From: an uncultured Pelagibacteraceae bacterium
GTDB lineage: Bacteria; Pseudomonadota; Alphaproteobacteria; Pelagibacterales; Pelagibacteraceae
DNA length: 64,000 nt
Direction of reading: 5' to 3'
Assembly (NCBI GenBank): GCA_902617975.1
Contig: CACMYV010000002.1
Coordinates: forward strand, 1-64,000
A program made the position numbers and the translations under genes. The number at the start of each line of letters is the position of its first letter. The first letter of the stretch is position 1. Under the pieces are notes generated by a model that did no database searches, had not been told where the DNA came from, and worked only from the letters and a program-made list of their open reading frames with translations. This document shows, piece after piece, positions 18,489 to 28,888 of the stretch.

Positions 18489-20093
18489 ATGGATAAATTT
18501 GATTACATAATTATTGGTGCAGGTTCAGCTGGATGTGTTTTAGCTAATAGATTAACATCAAATCCTGACATAAAAGTTCTTTTACTTGAAGCTGGAGGAA
18601 AAGATACCAATCCTTGGATCCATATCCCGGGGGGTTATTTTAAAACCATGCACAATCCAAATACTGACTGGTGTTTTAATACTGAAAAAGAACCAAACTG
18701 CGATAACAGACAAATGGTTTACCCTAGGGGTAAAACACTAGGTGGAAGCTCTTCGATTAATGGAATGCTTTATATTAGAGGTCAATCGAATGATTATAAT
18801 TATTGGAGACAATTAGGTAATGTTGGTTGGTCGTGGGATGATGTTCTACCCTATTTTAAAAAATCTGAAGATTTTCAATTTGGAGAAAATGAATTTCATG
18901 GTTCTGGAGGGCCTATTGCAGTTGAGAAAATTAGGGCAACATTTAAAGTTCTAGATTTATTTTTAGAAGCTGCTGAAGAACATGGTTATAAAAGAACTGA
19001 TGATTTTAACAACGGTGATAATGAAGGAATGGGATATTTTCCCTTTACAATTAAAAATGGATTTAGATGTAGTACAGCTGTAGGTTATTTAAATCCAGTT
19101 AAGAGTAGAAAAAATTTAAAAATTATAACTAAAGCGCATATTAAAAATATAGAATTTGAGAATAAAAAAGCAAAAAAAGTAAATTATTGGATAGATGGTA
19201 AAGAATTTTCTGTTGAGACTAATAAAGAAATTATATTAAGTGCAGGTACAATTGGTTCGCCTCATATATTACAAGCATCAGGTATTGGACCAGGAGAACT
19301 TCTAAAAGAAAACAATATTAATGTTTTAAAAGATCATCAAGGAGTTGGAAGAAATCTAACTGATCATTTAATGCTAAGACCTGTTTACAAAATTAAAAAT
19401 TTAGAAACTTTAAATGATATTTACTACAGCTTTACTAAAAAAATGTTATCTGGTTTAAAGTTTCTTCTCTTAAGAAAAGGACCTTTAACAGTTGGAGCTA
19501 GTTATGTTTGTGGTTTTGTTAAAAGTGATGAACATTTAGAAACTCCAAATCTTCAATTTCATATTTCACCAGCAAGCACAGATCTTTTGGGTAAATCAGC
19601 TTTACATAAATTTCCTGCCTTCACTCCAACAATTACAAATGTTAGACCAACAAGTAGAGGGTCTATTGAATTAAAATCTCCAGATACTAGAGTTTCACCA
19701 AAAATAAAAATGAATTATTTATCAACTGATGAAGATCGTGAGATTGCTGGAAAAGCATTAAAGATTGTAAGAAAAATTGTTATGGAGTCTAAAGCTTATA
19801 AAGATTATCAACCTGAAGAGCTTAGACCGGGAATCAATATTACAGATAATGAAGAATTAGCAACAGAAGCAGGAAAATTTGCGAATACCATATTCCATCC
19901 TGTGAGCACATGTAGAATGGGTAAAGATGAAAATGCTGTTGTTAACGATCGATTAGTCGCTCATGGACTAGAAAATTTAAGGGTTGTAGATGCCTCTGTT
20001 ATGCCTCATATCACATCAGGAAATACAAATGCACCGACAATAATGATTGCGGAAAAAGCAGCTGATATGATAATTGAGGATAGTAGAAGATGA
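18489..20093 (+). CDS. GMC family oxidoreductase (choline dehydrogenase-like)
   Basis: 'YIIIGAGSAGCVLANRLT', 'GGSSSINGMLYIRGQSNDYNYW', 'HPVSTCRMG', 'GNTNAPTIMIAEKAADMI'. Confidence 0.92.
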   Translation: MDKFDYIIIGAGSAGCVLANRLTSNPDIKVLLLEAGGKDTNPWIHIPGGYFKTMHNPNTDWCFNTEKEPNCDNRQMVYPRGKTLGGSSSINGMLYIRGQSNDYNYWRQLGNVGWSWDDVLPYFKKSEDFQFGENEFHGSGGPIAVEKIRATFKVLDLFLEAAEEHGYKRTDDFNNGDNEGMGYFPFTIKNGFRCSTAVGYLNPVKSRKNLKIITKAHIKNIEFENKKAKKVNYWIDGKEFSVETNKEIILSAGTIGSPHILQASGIGPGELLKENNINVLKDHQGVGRNLTDHLMLRPVYKIKNLETLNDIYYSFTKKMLSGLKFLLLRKGPLTVGASYVCGFVKSDEHLETPNLQFHISPASTDLLGKSALHKFPAFTPTITNVRPTSRGSIELKSPDTRVSPKIKMNYLSTDEDREIAGKALKIVRKIVMESKAYKDYQPEELRPGINITDNEELATEAGKFANTIFHPVSTCRMGKDENAVVNDRLVAHGLENLRVVDASVMPHITSGNTNAPTIMIAEKAADMIIEDSRR

Positions 20094-20668
20094 CCGAACA
20101 AATAGTAATTTTTTTTCAAATAGTTTTTATCGATTTAGTTTTAGCAGGTGATAATGCAATTATAATTGGAATGGTTGCTTCTCAATTTCCAACCGAGCAA
20201 AGAAAAAAAATTATTTTTTGGGGAATTGGAGCAGCAGTAGTTTTAAGAATTATATTTACTCTGATCACCGCTTATCTATTACAAATCACAGGACTTAGAC
20301 TTATAGGTGGAATATTACTTCTTTATATATGTTACAGACTTTATGAAGATGTAATAAAAATGAATGGTAATGCTGAAGAAAATGTAAAAAAAGTAGATAA
20401 CAGTTCATTCATGAAAGCTATATCAACTGTAATTCTTGCAGATGTAACAATGAGTTTAGATAATGTCTTAGGAGTAGCAGGTGCAGCTAGAGATCACTAT
20501 ATGTTATTAATATTTGGTCTAGTTTTATCTATAGTTTTAATGGCCACTGCAGCAACATTGATATCTGGCTGGATTAAAAAGTATAAATGGATAGGATGGG
20601 TTGGATTATTAGCAATATTATTTGTTGCAATAGAGTTAATATATACAGACGTAAAACTATTTATATAA
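20090..20668 (+). CDS. TerC/YjbE family integral membrane protein
   Basis: 'DLVLAGDNAIIIGMVA', 'ILADVTMSLDNVLGVAGAA'. Confidence 0.88.
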   Translation: MTEQIVIFFQIVFIDLVLAGDNAIIIGMVASQFPTEQRKKIIFWGIGAAVVLRIIFTLITAYLLQITGLRLIGGILLLYICYRLYEDVIKMNGNAEENVKKVDNSSFMKAISTVILADVTMSLDNVLGVAGAARDHYMLLIFGLVLSIVLMATAATLISGWIKKYKWIGWVGLLAILFVAIELIYTDVKLFI

Positions 20669-21427
20669 ATGTATTTAAAAAAAATTAATTTAAAAAATAA
20701 AGTTGCCTTAGTAACTGGTGCAGGAAAAGGTATTGGTAGAGCTTGTTCAATTGCTCTTGCGGAAGCTGGTGCAACTATAATTGGTATAAGTAGAACTACT
20801 TCTGATCTTAATAAACTTCAAAAAGATATAAAAAAAGTTAAAGGAAAATTAGTTAAAATAACTTGCGATATAATGGATTATGAGGATCTTTCTTCTAAAT
20901 TAAAAAAAATTAAGAAAGTTGATATACTTGTAAATAATGCTGGCACAAACATTCCTGAGCCTTTTGAAAAAATAAAACAAACAAGTATGAATTATCTTGT
21001 AGATTTAAATATGAAAGCAGCATTCAATGTTGCGCAATTAGTAGTCCTAAAAATGTTAAAAAATAAAAAAAAAGGTGGATCTATAATTAATATGTCCTCA
21101 CAATTAGGGCATGTCGGTATGTCAGGTAGAAATATTTATAACATGACAAAATTTGGAATTGAGGGATTAACAAAAGGAATGGGAGTTGAACTTGCAACAA
21201 AAAATATTAGAGTAAATACAGTTGCACCTACATTTGTTGAAACTCCAATGGTTAAAAAATTCTTTAAAAATAAAAAATTTAAACAACTAGCTTTAAGTAA
21301 TATACCCATGGGAAAAGTTGCAACAGAGTCTGATGTGGCTACAGCAGTATGTTTTTTAGCTTCAGATGCTGCGAGTATGATAACTGGTACATCAATTGTA
21401 ATTGATGGGGGTTGGACAGCAAAATAA
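20669..21427 (+). CDS. SDR family NAD(P)-dependent oxidoreductase
   Basis: 'ALVTGAGKGIGRACSIALAEAGA', 'YNMTKFGIEGLTK', 'VIDGGWTAK'. Confidence 0.93.
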   Translation: MYLKKINLKNKVALVTGAGKGIGRACSIALAEAGATIIGISRTTSDLNKLQKDIKKVKGKLVKITCDIMDYEDLSSKLKKIKKVDILVNNAGTNIPEPFEKIKQTSMNYLVDLNMKAAFNVAQLVVLKMLKNKKKGGSIINMSSQLGHVGMSGRNIYNMTKFGIEGLTKGMGVELATKNIRVNTVAPTFVETPMVKKFFKNKKFKQLALSNIPMGKVATESDVATAVCFLASDAASMITGTSIVIDGGWTAK

Positions 21428-22215
21428 TGAAAAAATTGTTGCTTTTTATAGCAATTATATTTTCTACACACTCTCATGCTTTAGAGTTTCAAGGTAAATT
21501 TTTACAAGGACATTTTATTTTAGGTAAAGCGGAGGCTGGATCGAAGGTATTTGTAGATAAAACACAAGTTAAAGTATCTGAGGATGGATATTTCGTATTC
21601 GGTATAGATAGAGATCGAAAATTCGATGTTGCTATTACTGAAATAAATAATGGAAAAAAAAACAAAATTATAAAAAAAGTTTTTAAAAGAAAATATAAAA
21701 TTCAAAGAATAGATGGTCTGCCTGAAAATAAAGTTACACCACCTGAATCTGTTTATAAAAGAATTAAAGAAGAAAATGGGAGAATTGGAAAAGCAAGAGC
21801 AATAAATTCAGATTTAACTTTCTTTACTGAGCAATTTATTATGCCTGTTAAAGGAATAATTAGTGGAGTTTACGGTAGCCAAAGAATTCTAAATGGTAAA
21901 CCAAAGTGGCCTCACTATGGGATTGATATTGCAGCTAAACAGGGAACTGAAATAAAATCATCTGGAACTGGAATAGTGACTATGGCGGAAGATGATCTTT
22001 ATTATACAGGTGGTACTGTAATAATGGACCATGGACATGGTATTTCAACGATATATTCACATTTAGAAAATGTAATGGTTAAAGTTGGTGATGAAGTTAA
22101 ACAAGGAGAAATTATTGGAACTGTTGGATCTACTGGTAGATCAACTGGTCCTCATTTAGATTTTAGAATAAATTGGTTTCAAACTAGACTTGATCCTATG
22201 AGCATTCTTCAATAA
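21427..22215 (+). CDS. M23 family metallopeptidase (start moved from ORF 21412)
   Basis: Signal peptide MKKLLLFIAIIFSTHSHA; 'HYGIDIAAKQGTEIKSSGTGIV', 'YSHLENVMVKVGDEVKQGEIIGTVGSTGRSTGPHLDFRI'. Confidence 0.9.
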   Translation: MKKLLLFIAIIFSTHSHALEFQGKFLQGHFILGKAEAGSKVFVDKTQVKVSEDGYFVFGIDRDRKFDVAITEINNGKKNKIIKKVFKRKYKIQRIDGLPENKVTPPESVYKRIKEENGRIGKARAINSDLTFFTEQFIMPVKGIISGVYGSQRILNGKPKWPHYGIDIAAKQGTEIKSSGTGIVTMAEDDLYYTGGTVIMDHGHGISTIYSHLENVMVKVGDEVKQGEIIGTVGSTGRSTGPHLDFRINWFQTRLDPMSILQ

Positions 22216-22224
22216 GTTCAGGCT

Positions 22225-22998
22225 ATGAAAAATGAAATTAATCGTATTGCTGGAAGACTTGTAAAAGCTTACAACACAAACACTGTCATTAATCCTATCC
22301 CAGTAAAATATTGTAAAAATATTAATTTAGCTAATAAACTTAGAAAATTGTGTGAAGATCAAATTAAAGATGAAACAATTGGAATAAAAGCTGGTGGAAC
22401 TGGAATTCAAGCTTTAAAAAAATTAAAAGAAAAAGAACCTTTTACAGCAAAAGTATTTAAAAAAAGATTAGTCAAATCTGGTCAAAAGGTAAAAATAAAC
22501 CAACATGCTAAAGGTATAGAGGTTGAAGTTTATTATTTTATTAAGAAATCTTTCTTTGATTTCAAAGGAAAGGTTACAAAATTAAATGTCACTAAATTTA
22601 TTAAATTTATGGGACCTTGTTTTGAAATAGTTGGATTTAGACAAAGAAATAAGAAGTTTACATATTTGGGAGATATTTGTGGAGATTTTGGATTTAACAT
22701 CAAATTTGTTGTTGGAAGAAAGACAAAATTTAAAAAATTGAATTTAAATAATTTAAAAACATCATTGGTTAGTAAGAAGAATGGAGTAAAAGTAAATGGT
22801 AATACAAATATTGTTTATATTAATCCATTAAATTCTTTAAGATTTGTTTTAAATAAAGTTAAGAAAGAAAAGATAAACCTAAACAAAGATTTTTATGTTT
22901 TCACAGGTTCAACTGTGGGAGTAGTTCCATTTAAAGGAAAAGGATTATACAAAGGAACAGTTGATAAAATTGGTTCTGTTAGTGTTAACATTCGTTAA
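22225..22998 (+). CDS. 2-keto-4-pentenoate hydratase/FAH superfamily-like protein
   Basis: 'GIKAGGTGIQALKKL', 'NPLNSLRFVLN', 'FYVFTGSTVGVVPF' resemble MhpD-type hydratases. Confidence 0.55.
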   Translation: MKNEINRIAGRLVKAYNTNTVINPIPVKYCKNINLANKLRKLCEDQIKDETIGIKAGGTGIQALKKLKEKEPFTAKVFKKRLVKSGQKVKINQHAKGIEVEVYYFIKKSFFDFKGKVTKLNVTKFIKFMGPCFEIVGFRQRNKKFTYLGDICGDFGFNIKFVVGRKTKFKKLNLNNLKTSLVSKKNGVKVNGNTNIVYINPLNSLRFVLNKVKKEKINLNKDFYVFTGSTVGVVPFKGKGLYKGTVDKIGSVSVNIR

Positions 22999-24149
22999 TG
23001 GGTCTTCATTTTAGTAAAGAAGAATTCTCAAATAGAAAAGAGAAGACACTAAACTCTATGAAAAATGAGAGTATAGATGCTCTTATTATATTTAGACAGG
23101 AGTCTATGTATTGGCTCACTGGTTATGACACTTTCGGATATGTTTTTTTTCAAGCATTAGTTTTAGATCAAAAAGGTAACGTAATATTATTAACTAGAGC
23201 TCCTGATTTAAGGCAAGCTCAAAACACATCTAATATTAGTGATATCAGAATTTGGGTTGATAAAGATGGTGCTAATCCTGCTGATGATCTCAAAATAATT
23301 TTAGATGAACTTAATTTAAAAGGTAAAAAAATTGGTGTTGAATATGAAGCCTACGGTCTAACAGGAAGAAATGCATTAAGACTTAACACAGTATTACAAA
23401 ACTATTGCTCAATTGAGGATAAGTCAGAATTAATCACAAAACTAAGAGTAATTAAATCTAATGAAGAAATTAGTTATGTTAAAAAAGCAGCAAATTTAGC
23501 TGACAAGGCTTTGGATGAAGTTTGGAAGTATGCAAAAGCAGGAGTAAGTGAGTCTAAAATTTTAGCTGAAATGAATAGAGTTATATTTGAAGGAGGTGGA
23601 GATTATCCTGCTAATGAATTTATCATAGGGTCTGGAAAGAATGCCCTACTCTGTCGATATCAAGCAGAAAAACAAATACTTAATAATCAAGATCAGTTAA
23701 CCATTGAATGGGCTGGAACCTATAGGCACTATCATTCAGCTATGTTTAGAACAATACCCATAGGAAAAGCAGATCCGAAACATCATAAAATGCATGAAGC
23801 ATGTGTTGAAGCTCTTACAAATTGTGAAAATAAATTAAAGCCTGGAAATAAAATAGGAGAAGTTTTTGATGTTCATGCAAAAACTTTTGATGATCATGGC
23901 TTTAAGAATTCAAGAATGAATGCATGTGGTTATTCTTTAGGTGCAACTTTTTCTCCAAACTGGATGGATTGGCCGATGCTTTACACAGGAAATCAATATG
24001 AGATCCAACAAGGAAATGTATTTTTTATGCACATGATATTAATGGACTCTGAAAATCAATTAGCCATGAATTTAGGCGAAACATATCTTGTTACTGAAAA
24101 AGGTAATGAAAGATTAGGTAAGCAGAAATTTGACCTGGTTGTCCTATAA
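22998..24149 (+). CDS. M24 family Xaa-Pro peptidase/creatinase-like
   Basis: Creatinase N-domain plus M24 fold; 'ALIIFRQESMYWLTGYDTFGY', 'WAGTYRHYHSAMFRT'. Confidence 0.85.
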   Translation: MGLHFSKEEFSNRKEKTLNSMKNESIDALIIFRQESMYWLTGYDTFGYVFFQALVLDQKGNVILLTRAPDLRQAQNTSNISDIRIWVDKDGANPADDLKIILDELNLKGKKIGVEYEAYGLTGRNALRLNTVLQNYCSIEDKSELITKLRVIKSNEEISYVKKAANLADKALDEVWKYAKAGVSESKILAEMNRVIFEGGGDYPANEFIIGSGKNALLCRYQAEKQILNNQDQLTIEWAGTYRHYHSAMFRTIPIGKADPKHHKMHEACVEALTNCENKLKPGNKIGEVFDVHAKTFDDHGFKNSRMNACGYSLGATFSPNWMDWPMLYTGNQYEIQQGNVFFMHMILMDSENQLAMNLGETYLVTEKGNERLGKQKFDLVVL

Positions 24150-24197
24150 TAAAGATATTATGAATAAAAAAACTATGGTGCTAATATACAAAAAATA

Positions 24198-25034
24198 ATG
24201 TTAAATTTTTTAACAAACAAAACGCCTTTAGTTATTTGTGACGTTGGAGCAAGCCCTATAGATAAAACAGAATTTATTGATGACCTCTTTAATAACACTA
24301 AAAGCAAATTATTAGGATTTGAGCCAAACAAAGATGAATTTGAAAAAATAGATAAAACAAATCAGAATAAAAAATTTTATAATTACGCCTTAGGAGATGG
24401 AAATGATAAAAAATTGAATATTTGTAAGGCTCCAGGGATGTCTTCTTTTTTAAAACCTAATTTGGATTATTTAAAACTTTTTTATGGATTTGAAGAATGG
24501 GCAAAAATTGAAAAGGAGGAAACTGTTAAAACAAAAAAATTAAATGATATCGACGAAGAAATTGATTTTATCAAAATTGATGTTCAAGGATATGAATATG
24601 AAGTTTTAACTAATGGCACTAATAAACTTAAAAATGCTAAAGTTGTTCAATTTGAAAGTTCACCCTTTCCTTTATATATCAATGAAAAATCGATTTCAGA
24701 GATAATAAATTTGCTTGAAAAGAATGGATTTATGCTTCACATGTTTAATAAAATTCATACTAGAGCATTTAAACCAATGAAATTTTCTAATAATAAACTC
24801 GTTGGACTTAATCACTTATTTCAACTTGATTGTGTAATGATAAAAAATTTTAAAGAAATAAAAGAATATGATCAAAATGAGCTAATTAAATTAATTCTAA
24901 TTATGTTTTACTCTTTTAAATCATACGATTTTGTAGATTATTTAATTAACCTTTTAGACAAAAAAAATGGCACTTCATATATAGTTAAATATAGAAATCT
25001 AATAAAAGATTTAAAAATATCAAAAAAATATTGA
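24198..25034 (+). CDS. FkbM family methyltransferase
   Basis: 'VICDVGAS', 'LLGFEPNKDEFEKI', 'IDFIKIDVQGYEYEVLTNG'. Confidence 0.85.
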   Translation: MLNFLTNKTPLVICDVGASPIDKTEFIDDLFNNTKSKLLGFEPNKDEFEKIDKTNQNKKFYNYALGDGNDKKLNICKAPGMSSFLKPNLDYLKLFYGFEEWAKIEKEETVKTKKLNDIDEEIDFIKIDVQGYEYEVLTNGTNKLKNAKVVQFESSPFPLYINEKSISEIINLLEKNGFMLHMFNKIHTRAFKPMKFSNNKLVGLNHLFQLDCVMIKNFKEIKEYDQNELIKLILIMFYSFKSYDFVDYLINLLDKKNGTSYIVKYRNLIKDLKISKKY

Positions 25035-25043
25035 TATATTGGT

Positions 25044-25502
25044 TTAAAGCTCTTTAGTGCATCTAAAGAAAGAAATATATTTTTCATTATCTTTAGTATT
25101 CATATTTTTTGTGACTTCGTGAATTAATTCACCAGTTGATCTATTTAAAAATACTGACTCCGAATATCTTTTTTTTTTATCTATATTTTTAAATAAAATG
25201 GTGTCGTTTTTAGCAATTCTGACATCATCTTTACTAATATCTGAGTAAGTATCGATAAATTTTGATAAACCATTAATAGTAAGTTTACTTGGTTGTGCTG
25301 CTACAACTTTTAATACTTTGTTTTTATCAACTTCAATATTGTCTGCAGTAAAAGTTTGATAATTAAAATCTTTATTTTTGATCATTATTTTTTCTAATTT
25401 ACAATCAAATGTGATTTTAAAATCATGGATGATATCTGTATTTTTTGAATAGGTAATGGATGTTGAAAAAAGTAAAATTACTATTGAAAATATAATTTTC
25501 AT
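25044..25502 (-). CDS. hypothetical secreted protein
   Basis: Signal peptide MKIIFSIVILLFSTSITYS; no recognised domain. Confidence 0.6.
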   Translation of the reverse strand: MKIIFSIVILLFSTSITYSKNTDIIHDFKITFDCKLEKIMIKNKDFNYQTFTADNIEVDKNKVLKVVAAQPSKLTINGLSKFIDTYSDISKDDVRIAKNDTILFKNIDKKKRYSESVFLNRSTGELIHEVTKNMNTKDNEKYISFFRCTKEL

Positions 25503-26480
25503 TTATTTACCATATCGTATTTTATTATGTAAATCGTGTGCACTTTGCCACCCATTTTCTAATCTTGGTCCTCCAAAATAATCACCACATAAACCTAATT
25601 TTAAAGACTTATTCCACAAAGATAATTGTTTAAGTGGTTTTGAATTAGATGAATACATCCACCCATGAATTATTGAGTGATAAATTTTTTTGATTTTTAA
25701 ATTTGTTAATTTTTCAAATTTTTTAACTATTTGATTAGTATAGTATTTTCTTTTGTTTCTATAATCTTTAGTAAATTTATTACCATATTTGTATGTGCTT
25801 TGAAGTGTCCATAAATCATACTTATAGTTAAACCTTTTCTTACTATTTTCGTATGAGGCCCAACCAAGCATATCATCATTAAAAAAGTAGCTACTATTAG
25901 ATTGCTTAAGCTTATTTGTAACAATCATAACTGTTAAATTGGCATCCATCTTAACTTTTTGATTTAAATAAGATTTATTTAAATATTTTTGTCCTAATTT
26001 CTTACTTTGAGGAAAAGGACAGGTCAAAATAAGGTTTTTACATTTTTGTTTTACATCATTTTTAAAAGTTAATTCCCAATAATCGTTTAATCTCTTTAAG
26101 TTTGTAAGCTCATGTTCAAAATTACAATTAATTTTCTTTAATAAATGTTTGCTAATAGAGTTGTTTCCTTTTGTTCCAATTAATTTTAAATGATTTTTAA
26201 TTTCTTTGACTGTTTTATGCAGAAATAAATGATTTCCTCTCCACTTTTTTAAAACTTTTTTGTTAATAAGTTGATTAGTAAATGTTTTAAATTTTGTGGA
26301 TTTTGGAGAGATATATTGAAGTCCGTGATCAAATCCGACTTTATCTTTAAATTTTTTAAATGAACTTCTTCCACCATAACCTCTTGCTTTATCATAAACT
26401 GCAACGGAATATTTTTTATTTAATAAGTTTGCTATCGTTGATCCAGAAATTCCCGATCCTATTATGCAAAAATCAAGCAT
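25503..26480 (-). CDS. FAD/NAD(P)-dependent oxidoreductase (renalase-like)
   Basis: 'FCIIGSGISGSTIANLLNKKYSVAVYDKARGYGGRSS'. Confidence 0.82.
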   Translation of the reverse strand: MLDFCIIGSGISGSTIANLLNKKYSVAVYDKARGYGGRSSFKKFKDKVGFDHGLQYISPKSTKFKTFTNQLINKKVLKKWRGNHLFLHKTVKEIKNHLKLIGTKGNNSISKHLLKKINCNFEHELTNLKRLNDYWELTFKNDVKQKCKNLILTCPFPQSKKLGQKYLNKSYLNQKVKMDANLTVMIVTNKLKQSNSSYFFNDDMLGWASYENSKKRFNYKYDLWTLQSTYKYGNKFTKDYRNKRKYYTNQIVKKFEKLTNLKIKKIYHSIIHGWMYSSNSKPLKQLSLWNKSLKLGLCGDYFGGPRLENGWQSAHDLHNKIRYGK

Positions 26481-26498
26481 GATTTGTAACTTGATTGA

Positions 26499-27671
26499 TT
26501 AACAAAGATACTCAAGTGCTTTAAGTATTCCACCTTTTTTATAAGGTATTTTAGATTTCATTAAACCCATTTCAACACCTGCCAATGTTCCGGCTAACAT
26601 TAGTTCGTTAAAATCACCTAAGTGGCCAATTCTAAAAATTTTGCCTGCAACTTTTGCAAGTCCTGTTCCTAATGACATGTTGTAATGATCTAAAATAGTT
26701 TTTCTTAAAAAATCAGCATCATGACCTTCTGGAACCATTACAGCTGTTAGTGAGTCTGAGTATTCTTCTGGATTTTTACAAAGTATTTCTAATCCCCACG
26801 AGTTAACTGCAATTCTTGTGGCTTCTGCAAATCTTTTGTGTCTTTTGAAAACATTATCTAAACCCTCTTCAGTAAGCATATTGATTGCTTCATCCAAACC
26901 ATAAAATAAATTTGTGGCTGGCGTGTATGGAAAGTAACCTTTTTTATTGTTTTCTAACATCGGTCCCCAATCCCAATATGATTTTGGTAATTCAGATGTT
27001 TTATATGCCTCTAAAGCTTTAGAACTTATTGCATTAAAAGAAAGTCCTGGTGGTAATAGTAATCCTTTTTGGGATCCTCCTACTGTTACATCAACTTTCC
27101 ACTCTTCATGTCTATAATCTATAGAACCTAATGAAGATATAGTATCAACAAATAATAAAGCTGGATGTTCCGCATTATCCATAGCTTTTCTAATTTCTCC
27201 AATTCTACTTGTTACTCCAGTAGAAGTTTCATTATGTACAGCACAAACTGCTTTAATTTTTTTATCTTTGTCTTCTTTTAATTTTTGTTCAACAATGTTT
27301 GGGTCTACACCTGTTCTCCAATCACCTCCTACAAAGTCGACTTCAATTTTAAATTTTTGCGCAATATCCCACCAAAGAGTTGAGAAATGTCCAGTTTCAA
27401 ACATCAAGATTTTATCACCAGCACTTAATGTGTTTACAAGTGCAGCTTCCCAAGCTCCTGTTCCTGAAGCTGGAAAAATTATTACAGGTTCTGAAGTTTT
27501 AAAAATTAATTTTATTCGGTCTAAAACTCTTAATCCTAATTCAGCAAAGTCAGGTCCTCTATGATCTATAGTAGGATAATCCATAGCTCTTAGAACTCTA
27601 TCTGGAACGTTTGTTGGTCCTGGAATTTGTAAAAAATGTCGACCAGGTCTTATATTATTTGAAATTGCCAT
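26499..27671 (-). CDS. alanine/serine-glyoxylate aminotransferase family protein
   Basis: 'QIPGPTNVPDRVLRAM', 'HNETSTGV', 'VDTISSLGS', 'GSQKGLLLPPGLSF'. Confidence 0.9.
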   Translation of the reverse strand: MAISNNIRPGRHFLQIPGPTNVPDRVLRAMDYPTIDHRGPDFAELGLRVLDRIKLIFKTSEPVIIFPASGTGAWEAALVNTLSAGDKILMFETGHFSTLWWDIAQKFKIEVDFVGGDWRTGVDPNIVEQKLKEDKDKKIKAVCAVHNETSTGVTSRIGEIRKAMDNAEHPALLFVDTISSLGSIDYRHEEWKVDVTVGGSQKGLLLPPGLSFNAISSKALEAYKTSELPKSYWDWGPMLENNKKGYFPYTPATNLFYGLDEAINMLTEEGLDNVFKRHKRFAEATRIAVNSWGLEILCKNPEEYSDSLTAVMVPEGHDADFLRKTILDHYNMSLGTGLAKVAGKIFRIGHLGDFNELMLAGTLAGVEMGLMKSKIPYKKGGILKALEYLC

Positions 27672-27716
27672 ACCGCTGTATATGCTAAAGAAATTATATA
27701 AGCAAATTTATAATGT

Positions 27717-28871
27717 ATGACAAATAGTAGTAATTTAATTGATAGCTTAGAAGTTTATGTTCTTAATAATCCAGATGAAGTGAAGCCACATTGGGTTAGC
27801 CACTTCATCGTGCCAACAGCTAATGAACTCTTGATTAAAATTAAAACTAAAGATGGTCATTCAGGCTTTGGTTTAGCAACAAGCTACACTGATATTGCTC
27901 CAATCATCAAACCATTTTCAAATGGCTTACAAGATTTAATAATTGGTGAAGATCCATTTTGCTCTGAAAAAATTTATGAGAAAATTTTCAACTTAACTGA
28001 TACTCGAACCAGTAGTGAAAAAGGTTGGAGCAGAGAAGCATTAATCAGAATTTCAGCAGCTTTAGATATTGCTTGTTGGGATTTGATAGGAAAAGCTTCA
28101 AACATCCCATTGTACAAATTATTTGGTGGATACAGAAATAAAATTCCTGTTTATGTAACATGTGCTTACTACAGAGATGGTAAAGATGAAAAAGAACTAA
28201 GAGATGAAATACAAAAATTAGTAAAAATTGGTCATCAAAGTTTTAAAGTTAAAGTTGGGGGACTTAGTATCAAAGAGGATGCTAAGAGATTAGACATTAT
28301 TAGAGATGAAATTGGAGATCAAAAAGGTTTAATGATTGATGTCAATAGAGCATGGGATCTAAAAACTGCAATTGAAGGTGTAAAAGAATTTGAGAGATTT
28401 AATCCTACATGGATTGAAGAACCTGTTAGATGGGAAGATGATAGAAGGACTTTAAAACTTTTATCAAAACAAACTAAAATTCCATTATCAGGTGGTGAAA
28501 GTGAAATAACTATTTATGGATGTAGGTCCATGATTGAAGAAGAAGCAATTCAAATTTTACAATTTGATTGCACAATGTTTGGTGGTTTTACTAATGGAAA
28601 AAAACTTTCTGCATTGTGTGAATTAAATCATATAGATGTAGCTCCACATCATGATTGTTATATTCATGCACCATTAGTAGCATCAACTCCAGCTGGGAGA
28701 ATTGTTGAGTCATTTGATGATGAAAGAGATCCTTTACAGGCACAATTATTTGAAAATCCACACAAAATGAGTGATGGATGGATACATTTAAATGAAAAAC
28801 CTGGTTTAGGTTTAGAGATTTCAGAGGCCGCGTTAAAAAAGTTCGGTAAACTGGTTTACAAAAATAAATAA
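27717..28871 (+). CDS. mandelate racemase/muconate lactonizing enzyme family protein
   Basis: Enolase superfamily: 'SFKVKVGG', 'LMIDVNRAWD', 'WIEEPVRWEDD', 'HIDVAPHHDCYIH'. Confidence 0.88.
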   Translation: MTNSSNLIDSLEVYVLNNPDEVKPHWVSHFIVPTANELLIKIKTKDGHSGFGLATSYTDIAPIIKPFSNGLQDLIIGEDPFCSEKIYEKIFNLTDTRTSSEKGWSREALIRISAALDIACWDLIGKASNIPLYKLFGGYRNKIPVYVTCAYYRDGKDEKELRDEIQKLVKIGHQSFKVKVGGLSIKEDAKRLDIIRDEIGDQKGLMIDVNRAWDLKTAIEGVKEFERFNPTWIEEPVRWEDDRRTLKLLSKQTKIPLSGGESEITIYGCRSMIEEEAIQILQFDCTMFGGFTNGKKLSALCELNHIDVAPHHDCYIHAPLVASTPAGRIVESFDDERDPLQAQLFENPHKMSDGWIHLNEKPGLGLEISEAALKKFGKLVYKNK

Positions 28872-28888
28872 ACCTTTAATTAAGTTTT

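Noticed and set aside
27693-27714. TATAAT-like strings in the 27672-27716 divergent gap
   Set aside because: AT-rich background; the + strand copy lies too close to the annotated ATG to serve as its promoter.
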